Notes: generated by a model not told the origin, from the letters alone. A stretch of 64,000 bases of DNA from Oegoconia quadripuncta (GCA_949316235.1 OX438751.1:7836413-7900412), one strand, 5' to 3'. Positions 40,976 through 53,119 are shown, counted from the stretch's first letter. Made by a program: numbers and translations.

Positions 40976-43900
40976 GAGAAAGTGAAACGGGCAGTTTTAC
41001 TCATACAGAAGTTGAATTTTAAATCATTGATAGTGAAAAGACAAGAAACTGAATTTGTTAGATTTACTATTATTTCAATGAAACTATTACTATTCTTTAA
41101 ATGTTTTAGATTATAGGTACCTACATCGTTTCAATTCAGTCACCTCTCCCCCAGCGTGTGCGCATCGGTATAGTATTACCGCTAGCGGCCGGACATCGCG
41201 CAATCTCGTGAACAGCCATCTATTAATTATTTCAAATGTAATCACACGATACTCACTATGTAGTAGTGTTCTATTAATATTTGTTCCATGAGTAATAAAT
41301 TCCATGTAACTTCCACGATTCGTAGAGATGCTTTTTAAATTACTAGGTATTAGCAGTGGGCCATAAGATTCAGCTAACAAAAGTTAGGAGCAACGAATTT
41401 CTTAAAGATCCCTTCCTTTTCTACATCAAACGACATTAGTGCAGGTGCCTAAAAAATCCGCAAACGCTAATCCGCCTGCCTAGTACCGGGCAGATAAATA
41501 TTCCAACGGAAATCAATATAAATCACGCCATGGAAGAGTCTTACGGCTTATATCCTACACAATAAGCCGTAATACTCTTCATCATCAAATGAAGTAAGCA
41601 TGGGGCGTATATATTATGAATGAGTATTACTACTACTTTTTATTGATTAATTTCTTATTTGAAATTTCTTCGATAGTGTAGAATTCCAATTGGTTTTAAA
41701 AATGAAAAAATAAGTAAATATATTTATAAGGTCATTCGTACCTAAACAAAATCTTATAATTACCTACAATAATAGACGGTTCCTGTTGCTGTCTTAAAAG
41801 AATATCTTGTAAATAAGACAAGTTACGACCGGATTATTTCCGTCCCAAACAAATTCCATAATATGTGGTGATTATTGTGACCGACTGACAAAATACACGA
41901 AGCAACATAATGTTATGCATTCGATGCAGACATGAATATCTTGAATGATAAATATGGGACTCGTGTCAATAGAATATAGTAGGTAGACACAAGTCAAAAG
42001 TTCAATTTGATGTAAATTTTTAAGGCACGCGCGGTCACATCTTGAATGAATTCATCAATATGTTACGCTGCTATGGTATAATAATATAAAAATTTACACA
42101 TTAATGCGACAAATCCAATAGATATGCAAAATTTTATTTCACCTGACGATATTCAAATGTATCATCATTTTATAATAACGGCCATTGAACTTGGTGTTTT
42201 GTACAGTTAATGACAAAAGTATTGTTGGTTTATATACAAACATGTTTAAGATAATAATTTTACGATCTATAATCAAATCATGTATCATCATCTTCTTCAA
42301 TTTCCTCCTTGCTATTATGTCCTGATTGGGTATTATAGTACAATTAACTAATTAAGATGTTGTTGCAACTGAAAAGTTTATGGACAATTAAGTTTTACTA
42401 AAATTAATAAACGCAAACGCCATTTCAGTATTACTAAACGAGCTATAAACACTATACATTGTATACATAAATGTATCTATCTATAAAAGCAACAGATTAA
42501 TTAGGCAAAAGCAACAATTTTAATGGGTCATTGACATTATTAATAAACAATTCATTTACGCACGCAACTGTACACAGAACAGCTCTTTTCAAATACGTTA
42601 TTGTAAAAAGCCATAGTATTGTATCCGATGTAAAGTGTTGAAGAAAATACAATGTTTAACTATACCAGGGCTTTGTGTGGTTCCATTATGATTGCTCTCC
42701 GATTATCATAAGACGGTGATACTGAAAGGTTTTTATGTAGTCATTGTTGGTTAATTAAGACGTCGTTTGGAGTATTTTATTAGTTCTGTGGGTCACCAGG
42801 CGAGTGGGCGTGTCTGTTTTGTGTCGCTTATTGTTGTTTAGTGTTTAGCTCTGTCGTAACGATTTGCGGTTGATCATTGAATGTAATTACGACTTTATGT
42901 AACAAAGGAGTGAGATTTGTTTGTAAACGTTTTGTTGAACAAAATAGCGCATCTTAACTGCCTGTTAACAAAGAATAAGTGCTCGGATTTTGATTTAAAA
43001 TTAGAAGTTACATTATTTATAGAACTACAAGTCTGCAATTTAATTTATTAGTTCTATCATATTACACCTTGTTATAACCTTTTAGTGTAGTGTGAATGTG
43101 TTACTTGTTTATAGTGGCAAAGGTTACCTTGTTCTTTAAGGATCACCTAAATTTGTCTTATTTTTGTATCACTCCAAGGTCACTGAAGTCACAAACATCT
43201 GCCCGTAAGTCAGCTGTATTACTACTCGTCAATTCCGAAAGTTAAATAACCGCATGCTGTGTTTAATAATTGAATTTTTCTCGTCTAAAGACTACAATAA
43301 TATATTTTCTGTTGATTTAAGTGTGCAGAATACGCCCGAATTTGTTCTAATGTTCTTTACCTAGTATTCATTAATTATGTTTAGTATTTTTATAAACATG
43401 TATCACCTTAAGCTTTATCATATAAACAGAGCAACTGAATAATGGAAACACGTGCAAAGATTTCGCAACCGACAACAGTCCAAAATAATGAATTCCGACG
43501 CACACCGAATTATTTCTGCCCTGAATAATTTTATACGCATTTTAAAATATCTTTTCACAGGGAACGTGGGATTTATGACGGTGAAACCCGTTCGAAGGGT
43601 GGTCCGCCCTTTTGGGACTTACCGAGGGGTCCCGTAGATTCGTTTTCTTACATTTTTTTCGTCTTGACAAACCCCAGCTGCTATAATACGTCATGTTATA
43701 AATAAAATCGCGATTTTGACCCGTCACGGGGATAAGGGATGCTCGATAGATTGGCAAGCACAAAGATACCTTGTAGCGTTACAATTTGTTCATTTTCTCC
43801 TTATTTCAAAAGGTTTAGAGATGACTATTCTTTAAACTATGGTTACATTAAAAATAAAATATGATTATTATAGTTGTACCTATCGATTCGACACAGGACG

Positions 43901-44340
43901 TCCTGTCTGTTTTGCAGCAATTATTATTATACCAAACCGGAACCGTTTGAATACGTTAACTATAAGAGTCCTTATGATTTTTGATAGGATATGATCGATT
44001 GTCAAGTAGGTGCTGTACAGAGTAGTTGCAATAGTTTGATTGTAAATATTGAGTACCTACGAGGATATAACTGTTAAATTGGATTTAAAGAAGTTCAATT
44101 AGCATTGCTGCTTAAAAATTAGAATTGTTTAAATTTCAAACATTTCCTTACACTCTTCTCTACATCTACACGTTTATTGAAATAATATGCGAATACTGAA
44201 TTTTTTCGATAAAAATAACAAACATTGTGTAAATATATACACAAAATTGTCTTCCACATGCAAACTTATCTGATTGGTATTACTATTGCGAAGATCTTTG
44301 TGTATTTTCACATGTCAGAGAACAAAACTTAAAATTATAA
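40976..44340. other. Long stretch without a gene
   Basis: 3.4 kb of AT-rich sequence with few repeats I recognise. It holds the hairpin at 41533-41580. Frames of 89 codons (41111-41380, minus) and 61-73 codons near 43450-43760 have no family features. 43560-43630 is GC-richer (GGTGGTCCGCCC, GAGGGGTCCCG) and unassigned. Low repeat density may mean unique, perhaps regulatory, DNA. Confidence 0.4.
41533..41580. repeat. 19-bp hairpin with one mismatch
   Basis: GAAGAGTCTTACGGCTTAT and ATAAGCCGTAATACTCTTC around a 10-base loop. The size is like a very short miRNA-type hairpin, but no conservation evidence is available. Confidence 0.75.
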
Positions 44341-44390
44341 TGTTCGTAGTCATCACATAAACATTTACCACTAGTGGGGTTCGTTACCTA
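44341..44390 (-). mobile_element. SINE-B remnant
   Basis: GTTCGTAGTCATCACATAAA, CATTTACCACTAGTGGGGTT; matches the 36775-36810 part of another copy. Confidence 0.5.
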
Positions 44391-44860
44391 CTTGAGTCTA
44401 GTGTAATTCATAGGTTCATTCATTCAGTAAGATAGGTTCTTTATTTAAAATTATAAAATTTTAGGGGTTACGGCTATACTAAAATACTACTATACTACAA
44501 TATGACCAGGTGATTCTTCCGTAAATTGAATAAACACTTTTTCTTTCTTTCTTTCAAATATAAGAAATATCAAGAAACTCTAAACAACTGATATAATAGG
44601 GTCGTAACATAGGAAGGGCTTCCTTTTCACAAACAGTATTTGAGTTTAGACATATTTGCTTGAATTCTTTAGTAGAGGGCGCTGATTTCGTTATGTTTTT
44701 AGTACTGAAACACAGCCGCTCGACTTGTACCTACTTAAGTAATAATATGTAAAATTTTATATGTTTTTATGAATGTCAATAATAAATGTAAGTGACTAAG
44801 ATTTTACAAATGTATTAATGTCATTTTACTCATTAATATCAGTTCAAGAATTTTGATATA

Positions 44861-45165
44861 CCGGGTGACACAAAAGTTGTCACCAGATGTTCTTTGGATG
44901 TAATTTATTTTATGAATCAAAAATTTTGATTATGCTTTACAACTATATTTAGTCAAGAAAATGATTTCGTCCAAGCGACGAAACCAGCCTGTTTTATGGC
45001 ATTTTCCATCACTCTTGCCAAAACTTTCGACAATAGGTTCTCGCATTCTTGACGGATATTCTCTTTGACACTGAGGCTTGTTGACATATACTCCTGACTT
45101 CGATAACCCCACAAAAAGAAGTCTGGAACGGTTAAATCGGGTGATCTGGCCGACATAGTTCAGAA
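44861..45165 (-). pseudogene. Mariner-like transposase, C-terminal remnant
   Basis: The minus frame starts SARSPDLTVPDFFLWGYRS and later reads SVKENIRQECENLLSKVLAR. The first is the SPDL-x3-DFFLWGY block around the last catalytic acid of mariner-type transposases. The neighbouring frame carries SGVYVNKPQ, so at least two shifts are present. CCGGGTGACACAAAAGTTGT at 44861-44880 may be the terminal inverted repeat. N-terminal and central parts are missing, so it is not functional. Confidence 0.75.
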
Positions 45166-45859
45166 TTAAAAAAGAAACAACTGTTTCACTTTCTTGAGGA
45201 GTACAGCGATCTATATCTTGTTGACGTGTATAAATGTGAAAGTAGAATTGACACTTGCCGCCATTTTCAAGAAAGGGAGTCCGATTGGTTATTACTTTAG
45301 CGCCACCTTGTCTGTTTGTTTGTAATTATTGTATTTTGCTTGATTGTACTTTATAAAATTTACAAAATTTTTATGTATACCTAAATTAAAATTAAGTACA
45401 AAGGCGGACTTATCCCAAATAGGGATCTCTTCCACTTTCTTGTATCTTAAATATTTACGGAATAATCACTTAATGACTACATCCTATGAAATCCTATAAG
45501 GAAGTGTATTTTATCAACTAAACACAAATTAATAAACAAAAAACATTACACCAATTCCTCACTTTTAATTTTAATACTTTTCTAGACTTCGTAACAAAAC
45601 CGCAAGAAGTTTTTGCACCCTTGCTCTTCCTGCCTGCCTGACCGTGGGAACACCACCCTCCCCGCTCTCCGCCCGGACACACCCCATGTAATTGGTAACC
45701 TTGTATTTCAATTTCTTATTCCTATTATTGATTTGTTTCTTAGATCTTAGTTGATCTATTTCAGAAATCATAGATAGCTGTTGTAAAAATTTTCACAACC
45801 AATATATTCCACAACTCTACCAATGAAAATATAAAGTTGCATTTTATTATGTATGTATT
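45166..45859. other. No recognisable gene
   Basis: AT-rich with a GC-richer patch at 45600-45690. Nothing recognised. Confidence 0.4.
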
Positions 45860-45980
45860 GTAGATCTTATTCATTGTCCAGGAATGTAACGAAACCTAGA
45901 AGAGCGCAAGTCATGGACATAGTGCAACGGATTAATAAGTTGAAGTGGCAATAGGCAGGGTACAAAGCACGTAGCATAGT
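45860..45980 (+). mobile_element. RTE-type LINE, small fragment
   Basis: CAACGGATTAATAAGTTGAA followed by GTGGCAATAGGCAGGGTACA corresponds to the KLKWQWAGHIAR part of the RTE-type C-terminus. Confidence 0.55.
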
Positions 45981-46189
45981 TTTTTAAGAAAATATAACTT
46001 CCTTGCACGAGTTTTGCTGGAAGAAATATCTATTTAGAGCACAGCTAAGCATCTTTTGTATATGCTTCTTGGACTAAAAAATAAATTAAAAATTCCCTTA
46101 ATTAAGCTTTTACTGCACTTACTTACATAACATTAATACACCAAGACTCTAGTATATGTTAATTGCCGAACTTAAGTCTCTCTTATGGC

Positions 46190-46560
46190 ATTATTTGCAA
46201 TGCTTTCATCGGATTTACCCTAATAGACGCTGGGCTGGCGAGTTGACAATCGCACACCTTAGGGAGCTCACTAGACTACGCGAGGTGCCTTTTACAACAC
46301 TCAGGGTAGAGCCATGTTTATTTATACAACCTCCTGCTGGACATAAGGCTCCCCCAGAAACTGAATCCAATTTTCAGTTCTCCGTTTCCAGTTACTGCTG
46401 CATGCCTTGCATCCTATACTATGTTTGCTGCTATGCGATGTGTGGCCACGACTCATTTTTCCCAACGGCATCGGTTCTGTGACACATGTGGCCACCCCAT
46501 TGCCATTTCAGCTTACTGATTCTCTAAACTATCTCAGAAACTCTCTTTTGCAGATGAATC
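46190..46560 (-). mobile_element. LINE 3' region, minus strand
   Basis: 46430-46540 on the minus strand reads SKLKWQWGGHM-like sequence followed by HRTD. 46325-46350 carries CTCCTGCTGGACATAAGGCT, the complement of a common LINE 3' end. 46200-46320 (CGCTGGGCTGGCGAGTTGAC, CACTAGACTACGCGAGGTGC) looks like further 3'-untranslated sequence. The 108-codon plus frame starting at 46156 is a by-product. Confidence 0.55.
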
Positions 46561-46611
46561 ATCTAATTACTTATTTCTCTGAAAAATTCCGAAGGTATCG
46601 GTATTAGACGA

Positions 46612-47010
46612 CCTGCTTGGTGTAGTGGTTGAAAATTGTGACTGCTATATCAAAAGGTCGCGGGTTCGAATCCCGCTAGGGGCATAAGGTTGTATGATGA
46701 AAACGAACACGAATCACCGAGTCACCGATGTTTTTCATTTATATACCAACTAGCTATCCGCCCGCGACTTCGTCCGCGTGGAAGATTTCATCAAAATCGC
46801 TTCAGCAAAAAAATTTGCCTACATGTTAATCCAGGTCCTATGTTCCCGAGTTATGGATATTTTCATTTATTTATGTATTTATTTACAAAAAAAAATGTAT
46901 TTGAGTAGTTTATCAACCATCTGGTATCCATAATACAAGCCTAGTTGCTTAGTGTGGAACTAGATGGCGCTGTGTGTATGTGCAAAGAAGATATTATATA
47001 TTATTTATCT
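46612..47010 (+). mobile_element. Composite SINE-B with HEL segment inside
   Basis: tRNA-like head (A-box CTTGGTGTAGTGG, B-box GGGTTCGAATCCCG), body TTGTATGATGAAAACGAA, then an inverted HEL piece (46752-46850, starting CTAGCTATCCGCCCGCGAC), then the SINE-B tail (GTTTATCAACCATCTGGTAT, AGATGGCGCTGTGTGTATGT). The 48573 copy has the same junction at CATTTATATACC(A/T)ACTAGC. Confidence 0.8.
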
Positions 47011-47998
47011 TTCCATAACTCGCTGAACGGCTTTAAACTTACGGGTTAACCGCACCGTCAGTGTCTATGTTTCCATGTCATACGACTTGTTTAAATTTAA
47101 AACGAAGGCAGAAAGGCAGCTAAACAAATTTAAATAACCTATTATTCTCTCAGTCTATTTGTACGATAACTCTTATATACATTGGTATACATAATACAAT
47201 AAATTACATAATCAAATAGATACCTATTAGATACAACATTTTGATTAAATCAGTTGTAGGTACATAACATGAAATAAAACACAACAGTAGATCAAATGAA
47301 ATTAAATTTATCCTTTTTTTTTACACTGACTCCCAAACCCACTTGCAAATTTCATTAAAGTTCCAATCAAACTTCGGGCTGTACAACCTACAAGCAATCA
47401 ACTGTGAAATCAAATCTATGGCACAAAAATAAATACAGAAATTACGTAACTGCATAGTAGGTGGTAGGCCCCTAACGACTTAACGCCCGCGTATTACGAA
47501 ACACCGACGTAATAACGGATAGCGGCTGGCCGCCGTAACGAAACGGCCGAAAAATGAAACTTTCAATGCGAAAATGTGCCGTTACGTAAAATTTCGTTAT
47601 AACGGCCAAATGGTTTTTTGTATGTGATGCTGAAATGCAGGTAACGAAAATAACGACGGTTTCTCTTTTTTTATCAATCTGTTTCGTCGCTAACATTCGT
47701 TAGAGCTGATACAAGACACTGTGAAATACAAAGCTATTTTCGCGGTAGATAATAAGCAGTTATTCAAAGTTTTTATGCTATGCGATTGGCACATGCTACA
47801 GAACCTATATCTTAACGTTCCGAAACGCACTTGGCCCGTTTTCTTTGGGTGATTACAAATAACATTTGTGATAATCATTACTTACCTTCAGGTAAGCTGC
47901 ATGCCATTTGCCTTACCATTCGTTTTGATGAGGCAAACACCTGTTCTATGAAGATCAAGGAAGACGAAAGGCCTAACTTCTGCTTTTGTGCACCGTGA
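47011..47998. other. No recognisable gene
   Basis: AT-rich, with a CpG-rich patch at 47480-47560 where ACGGC and AACG words recur. Two short minus frames without features. Confidence 0.4.
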
Positions 47999-48230
47999 GT
48001 TAGGACTTGTGCTCAATCACACCCGATGCACGTTAAGCATAGTGGAAACGCATACAATCCTCAACTTATTTGGAGGACTTGGCTATCTTATCTCAAACAA
48101 CCGTAACTCAACAATGATAAAGATATTGCTGTTCGGTGATAGACATAGGTAAGATTATGGTAGCTAGCTAGGCGGACATTTAACATCTATCAGTCAGGTG
48201 ATTGTTGCAATCAGCCGAAACCTGCGAATA
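47999..48230 (-). mobile_element. SINE-A, old copy, minus strand
   Basis: Complement of SINE-A: GTGCTCAATCACACCCGATG, TTGGCTATCTTATCTCAAAC, GGTAAGATTATGGTAGCTAG. More diverged than other copies; the head is missing. Confidence 0.65.
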
Positions 48231-48484
48231 TTATTTGTAGACCGGAGCATAAGAATGTTATGTTCCTGGAATTATATTGTATAACGTATATGTGGCTGGA
48301 GACTTATATTAGTCAAAACGGTGCAGGTAGCATCCAGGAAATTTTAATTTAATTTTAATTCAATCGAATAGTCAACATCAAAATTAAACAGTGTGCCTAG
48401 GTGGTCACTTACTAATCGTAGCGTATAATGAATTTCAATGACACAAAAAACAATATTTCTTTCTTCTATCTTCAAATTTCTTCC

Positions 48485-48572
48485 AATTCCGTTCATCCGT
48501 TTCGTCGTGATTGAGCAACAAAGAAATAAACAAACAGACATCCAAACTTTCATATTTATAATATTAGTATAG
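48485..48572 (-). mobile_element. Helitron-like repeat (HEL), 5' part
   Basis: GTTCATCCGTTTCGTCGTGA, TTGAGCAACAAAG and ATATTTATAATATTAGT; complement of the start of HEL. Confidence 0.6.
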
Positions 48573-48821
48573 TGCTGTGGTTAGAAACCCTGACTGAATA
48601 CTGAATCCCGCCAGGGGCATATATTTGTATTTGCACGAATCACCGAGTCAACGATATTTTTCATTTATATACCTACTAGCTATCCGCCCGCGACTTCGTC
48701 CGCGTGGAAGTTTTCATAAAAATCGGTTCAGCAAAAAAAATAGCCTAATGTTAATCCAGGTCCTAATCTGTCTACCCACCAAATTTCATCCAAATCCGTC
48801 CAACCGTATAGGCGTGAAGAG

Positions 48822-48890
48822 GTAACAAACATACATACATACAGACACACACGATATATATTATGTGCCTGTATGTATGTATGTATTGTA
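48822..48890. repeat. ATAC/GTAT microsatellite
   Basis: Short ATAC repeats on one side (48830-48841) and GTAT repeats on the other (48869-48885), an inverted pair at the edge of the HEL piece. Confidence 0.8.
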
Positions 48891-48904
48891 AATATATTTA
48901 CTTT

Positions 48905-49010
48905 ACTTTACTTTAACACTTTATTGTACACAAACACAAAGAAATGGTCATTAACAAAGATTTAAGAAAAATGTGCAAAGGGGGAATATAATATATTTAT
49001 AATATAACAT
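48905..49010 (-). mobile_element. LINE 3'-end fragment (TTTATTGTACA type)
   Basis: ACACTTTATTGTACACAAAC, AGAAATGGTCATTAACAAAG and a following AT-rich stretch; complement of a non-LTR 3' end. Lies within the composite SINE. Confidence 0.5.
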
Positions 49011-49146
49011 ATTATAATAGTTGGAATGTATTTATTTACAAAGAAAAATTGTATTTGTGCGTATATCAACCATCTAGTATTCATAATACAAGCCTAGTTG
49101 CTTAGCATGGAATTAGATGGCGCTGTGTGTATGTGAAAAGATGTAT

Positions 49147-49846
49147 ATTTATTTAAATTTCAAACCTTTAAGAAATATATGATTTACGAACGTGAATCGT
49201 CCAGAAATTGTGTACGCTTCATAAAATATATACTTTACACTTTAAAATGATACTTTGACAATTTTAAAACCAGTGAACACAAAAACAAGCAATTCAACTT
49301 GTACGTTACCTACCCAACGGTCAACTATCTCAACCCCAACCCTAGCCCAAAAACAAGTATTGCGTCTTCCATAAAATTATTGTAATTTAATAACCCCGTC
49401 CGCTTCAACCGGATCCCTTTCGATTACTGCCCATTCATTCGCGAAAGTGACACAATTGATCACTTGTCAACCACTACTCATTGTCCATACTCCAAATATG
49501 CAAATTCTTTTATTACACACCCGTGGAAAATATTTTGGATCGTAAATTTCGGGGACAGAATAGGATTGTGCAGTTATTTGCAGTCGTAGTAGATTGATAT
49601 CGTAACACGTGGACATACGTATTTAATTTATTTCGTAGATTGTAACGATAGGGCTCTAATGGCTTGTAGCGGCTTGTTTAACTTGCTAATAGATGTTCAG
49701 GTTGTACACGGACGATAAAGATCGCCCCAAGTTTCTCGCACGTCAAGTTCACCTGCCTTCAAGATCGACGGGCTTGAGTTGCTTAATGTTGTAAATTAGA
49801 TGTGTTAAACAAACGTAGGATTCTATTTAGACTCGTATGTATACAA
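49147..49846. other. No recognisable gene
   Basis: AT-rich; nothing recognised. Confidence 0.45.
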
Positions 49847-50054
49847 TCCCAACTAATATTCTAAATGCGAAAGTTTCTGTGCATGTCTGTATGTATGTTT
49901 GTTACCTCTTCACGCTTATACGGCTGGACGGATTGGGATGAAATTTGGTGGGTAGACAGATTACGACCTGGATTAACATATAGGGAAATTTTCTTGCTGA
50001 ACTGATATTGATGAAATCTTCCACGCGCACGAAATCGCGGGCGGAAAGCTGGTA
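49847..50054 (+). mobile_element. Helitron-like repeat (HEL), best plus-strand copy
   Basis: CCCAACTAATATTCTAAATG, GCGAAAGTTTCTGTGCATG, CGGCTGGACGGATTGGGATG, and the end CGCGGGCGGAAAGCTGGT. The overlapping 84- and 69-codon minus frames are repeat by-products. Confidence 0.65.
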
Positions 50055-50805
50055 CATGTTGTTGCGGAAATTTTTGAATGTGCGGTGTTTTATCAAAATT
50101 GACGATTTCAAGCATATACTTTTGTATCTGGCGAAATAAATTTGAGAGCCTTGACTACTTTTATTAAAATTTTACAAATTTAGAATAATGCCGTTTCATA
50201 GATACGGCTGAACCGATTTCCACGAAACCAACCGATCCAGCTCGCAAACTAAAAAAAAACCGTATTCACAACGATTCAGTTGTTTTTCAATTCTCAGACA
50301 AAGAAACTCAGACATATATTGCTTATCTGTTTATCTGAAAACATATACCTGTATTTAGATACTGATATTTTAAGGTTATATTCTTTATTGCACAGAAATA
50401 TATAAAGATTACAGCCTGAAAATACATACGAAGATGAGCTTATCTAGTAATTCTAGTCACCTAAATATATGGGTCAGTCATCCATTATATTAATAACAGC
50501 CAAAAGCACAGTGAACTCCCCAAGGTCATACATAGATAATAGAACATATGATATCACAAAGGAGGTAACCTTGGCATGATAAAAAAGGTTCATTTACACT
50601 GCAACTCTGTGGAGCCATTGTGAGGATCACCCACACCCACACACCACACCGCGACCTAACAGGTGCTGCATTGTTACATGCAAATTACACTTTCGCTCTC
50701 GCACTATACAATTTTTTAGAGCTTCTGTTTTCAATATAACTAAAGTACATGATAACATGTAGAATTGAAGGAAATTTTAAATTATCCACATGCAAAAATA
50801 TATAC
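50055..50805. other. No recognisable gene
   Basis: AT-rich. 50380-50440 resembles a degraded LINE 3' end (TATTCTTTATTGCACAGAAA). Confidence 0.4.
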
Positions 50806-51055
50806 ATACATGCATAACGTCATGACCTCTGTCCCAAATCGGATGGTTAGAGATATCCCAAACATTTGGGTTTTCTAAAAAACCCAAATGTTTGGGATGG
50901 GTTTGGGTTTGGGTGTTCTAAAAAGGTTAATGCTTGAAACAACAACCAGGTTTCACCTTTCGAAATATACAAAAATGCACACATAACAAGTGCAAATATG
51001 TTCTTTGGTGGAAAGTCCCGTAGTCGCCTTTTACGATACCCGCACAGCACTGCAA
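50806..51055 (-). repeat. Repeat R6, copy 3, minus strand
   Basis: Complement of R6: GTCATGACCTCTGTCCCAAA, GGTTAGAGATATCCCAAAC, GCACACATAACAAGTGCAAA, GTCGCCTTTTACGATACC. A 20-bp perfect hairpin lies in the middle. Confidence 0.65.
50855..50898. repeat. Perfect 20-bp hairpin, 4-base loop
   Basis: ATCCCAAACATTTGGGTTTT, loop CTAA, then its exact complement. Followed by GGGTTTGGGTTTGGGTG. The other R6 copies have a short unpaired version here, so the stem arose within this copy. Confidence 0.85.
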
Positions 51056-51210
51056 AAATAACCTGGTTGATTGAAGTACTAAGTTATTTAGTCTAATTTT
51101 CGAGTAAACGCTATCCAATTAATCGTAAAAAAATACAATGCAACTGCTACGACGTTATATAGTCTGTCTCTATGAATTTTCCGCGGCATAGATAGTTACA
51201 GGTACATAAA

Positions 51211-51529
51211 ACTCCACATATATAGCTCAATGTAAACATTATAAAGTCTACAAAAGTGGCGGGTTTCATTTCCAGCTGGGTACATGTTTAGTACTCGGTT
51301 TGGTTGGTGATAGACCATTTTAACGTCCGCCTGGTTAGCTACCACCATCTTATCTAAATTTGCCGCCAAGCAGCAATGTTAATAGCAGTGTTGTGTTCCG
51401 GTTGTCAGAGATAAGATAGCTAGTTCCCCAAATAAGTTGGGAGTTCCAAGTGAGCGCGCGTCCACCTCCAGCCTCATCTTCACTTAAAATCAAGGGTGAT
51501 TGAGGGCAAACGCTGCACAAAAAAAAAAC
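51211..51529 (+). mobile_element. SINE-A, full length, head mutated
   Basis: TAGCTCAATGTAAACATT, a damaged B-box (GGTTTCATTTCC), an intact body (ACCACCATCTTATCTAAATT) and an A-tail. Confidence 0.8.
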
Positions 51530-51570
51530 TTCACATTGAGAATAACTGCGTTAACACATCACGTTTATAC

Positions 51571-51592
51571 GATATATATATATATATATATA
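51571..51592. repeat. (TA)n microsatellite
   Basis: About ten TA units. Confidence 0.9.
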
Positions 51593-51982
51593 AAAATCTA
51601 GAAAGACGAGTTGCCCATAGATCATCTAAACTGGTATTACTGAATCGCCTTCGAATCAAAACTAGTAGTCAAAGGACATGACAAACTGCTAGTTAATAGC
51701 CTTTGTCAGTTCAGTAATGCCTTGTAGACGTGCGAAGTGCGAACTTAAAGGGATCCAAGCGGAATTTAATTCGCATAGTTGTGTGAATTCACCTATATAG
51801 AAAGGGTCAAGTTTATAATAGTAACAAACGAATAAGTCTATTCAAAAACTGGAAGGTCAAATAACGACTATTAATCACATACCTACATAGACAAGTGGCG
51901 GAGTATTGTATATTTTTTGTGAGTTTGTTGACCGTTATAAACGAAAGTTTTGAATGCGTTACGTATTTATAATTACAAATAC

Positions 51983-52200
51983 AAATACACTTTATTGCAG
52001 AACAGAAAAGAAAATACAGTTTCAGAAAAGTGGTAAGAATAGAATGTACAATTTGGCGACCTTATCACTAAAAGCGATCTCTTCCATGCAAAACTTGGGT
52101 ATAAGGACAGTACATTTGAAATAGGTAAGTTGTGCGGTATTAAATAGGGATACAGATACAAACTACGTGAATAAATTTCATATAAGTATTTACATACACA
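51983..52200 (-). mobile_element. LINE 3'-end fragment
   Basis: AATACACTTTATTGCAGAAC, AGAATGTACAATTTGGCGAC, CTAAAAGCGATCTCTTCCAT. The pattern is that of non-LTR 3' ends in moths on the minus strand. No protein part survives. Confidence 0.5.
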
Positions 52201-52734
52201 TACATACATAGATCAATAGATAAATATACCTACTTAAACATAACATATATAAAATTACCTGATTATATGGAGACTTAAGTTACATTCCAGTACCTATTAA
52301 AACAAACAATTAGTAGAACCAACTACCTACATGAGCTCGCGCGGGCACATTGTTAGATATTATTATAAGAAAGAACGGGCAAAATATCTTCCCCAGGGCG
52401 CCCAGATAGTTCGAGCCGGCACTGCATAAGATATCTTAGAAATAATTCAACATCCATGGCAACTCTCCAAACAGCGTTCGTCCTCGCTGACGTTGGTTAA
52501 CACAGGTGCGTTCCAGTTACTCTGTTTGCCCACATTGACGGTGTTAGCCTCTGCAACGCGTAGCCAGGCGCAAGTGGTACATATTCTGTTTAACTCACGT
52601 ACAAATAAAGTGGAATAAGTCATTATTTCATATAAAATTTTGGAAAACGTGAGTTACCATGTGATTTCTAAACGACTTCGGTTATGAACTATTTGACTGA
52701 GAAATTGATGTTATTTATTACCTAATTTTTGATT
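52201..52734. other. No recognisable gene
   Basis: AT-rich; nothing recognised. Confidence 0.45.
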
Positions 52735-52893
52735 AACTAGCTCTTGCACGATTCGTCAGAAATTTTGCCAATAATCCAATCCAAGTCTATCATCCAGATT
52801 TCATCCAAATCCATGCAGCCGTTTAGGCGTGAAGGGGTAATAAATATACACACACACACACACACATAAACCTTCGCATTTATGATATTAGTG
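52735..52893 (-). mobile_element. Helitron-like repeat (HEL) with (CA)n
   Basis: ACTAGCTCTTGCACGATTCG at one end, CAGCCGTTTAGGCGTGAAGG inside, a (CA)n run at 52850-52866, and CGCATTTATGATATTAGTGT at the other end. Confidence 0.6.
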
Positions 52894-52896
52894 TGA

Positions 52897-53080
52897 TTGG
52901 ATTCGCGTTTGACTACAACCACTACGTACTTTGTGACCACAATCTGTCCTGACGGAAAGTGACGATATAGTCAATGATGAACCACGTAATGGTCCCAGGA
53001 TTGCGTATTTGGATAAAACTGACACTGAAATAATTTACGCCTTGGCTGTTCGCGTTTTGAGTAAAGGGCCAATTATTAAA
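52897..53080 (-). mobile_element. LINE-J 3' fragment, degraded
   Basis: GATTGGATTCGCGTTTGACT, CTGACGGAAAGTGACGATA, GCCTTGGCTGTTCGCGTTTT; complement of the LINE-J end, abutting the HEL copy. Confidence 0.65.
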
Positions 53081-53119
53081 TTTATTGTAATACAAAGGGA
53101 CTTACTCTATTTATTTATT

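Larger units (their letters stand above)
48573..49146 (+). mobile_element. Composite SINE-B with HEL and LINE end inside
   Basis: Damaged head (GTGGTTAGAAACCCTGACTG, AATCCCGCCAGGGGCATA), then the inverted HEL piece at the same junction as 46612 (48675-48870), then (ATAC)-type microsatellite, a TTTATTGTACA LINE end (48905-49010), and the SINE-B tail (TATCAACCATCTAGTATTCA, GATGGCGCTGTGTGTATGTG). The LINE end is an extra insertion not in the 46612 copy. Confidence 0.75.

Noticed and set aside
46612..46685. tRNA gene suggested by A-box and B-box
   Set aside because: No acceptor stem pairs and the sequence continues into a SINE-B body repeated elsewhere.
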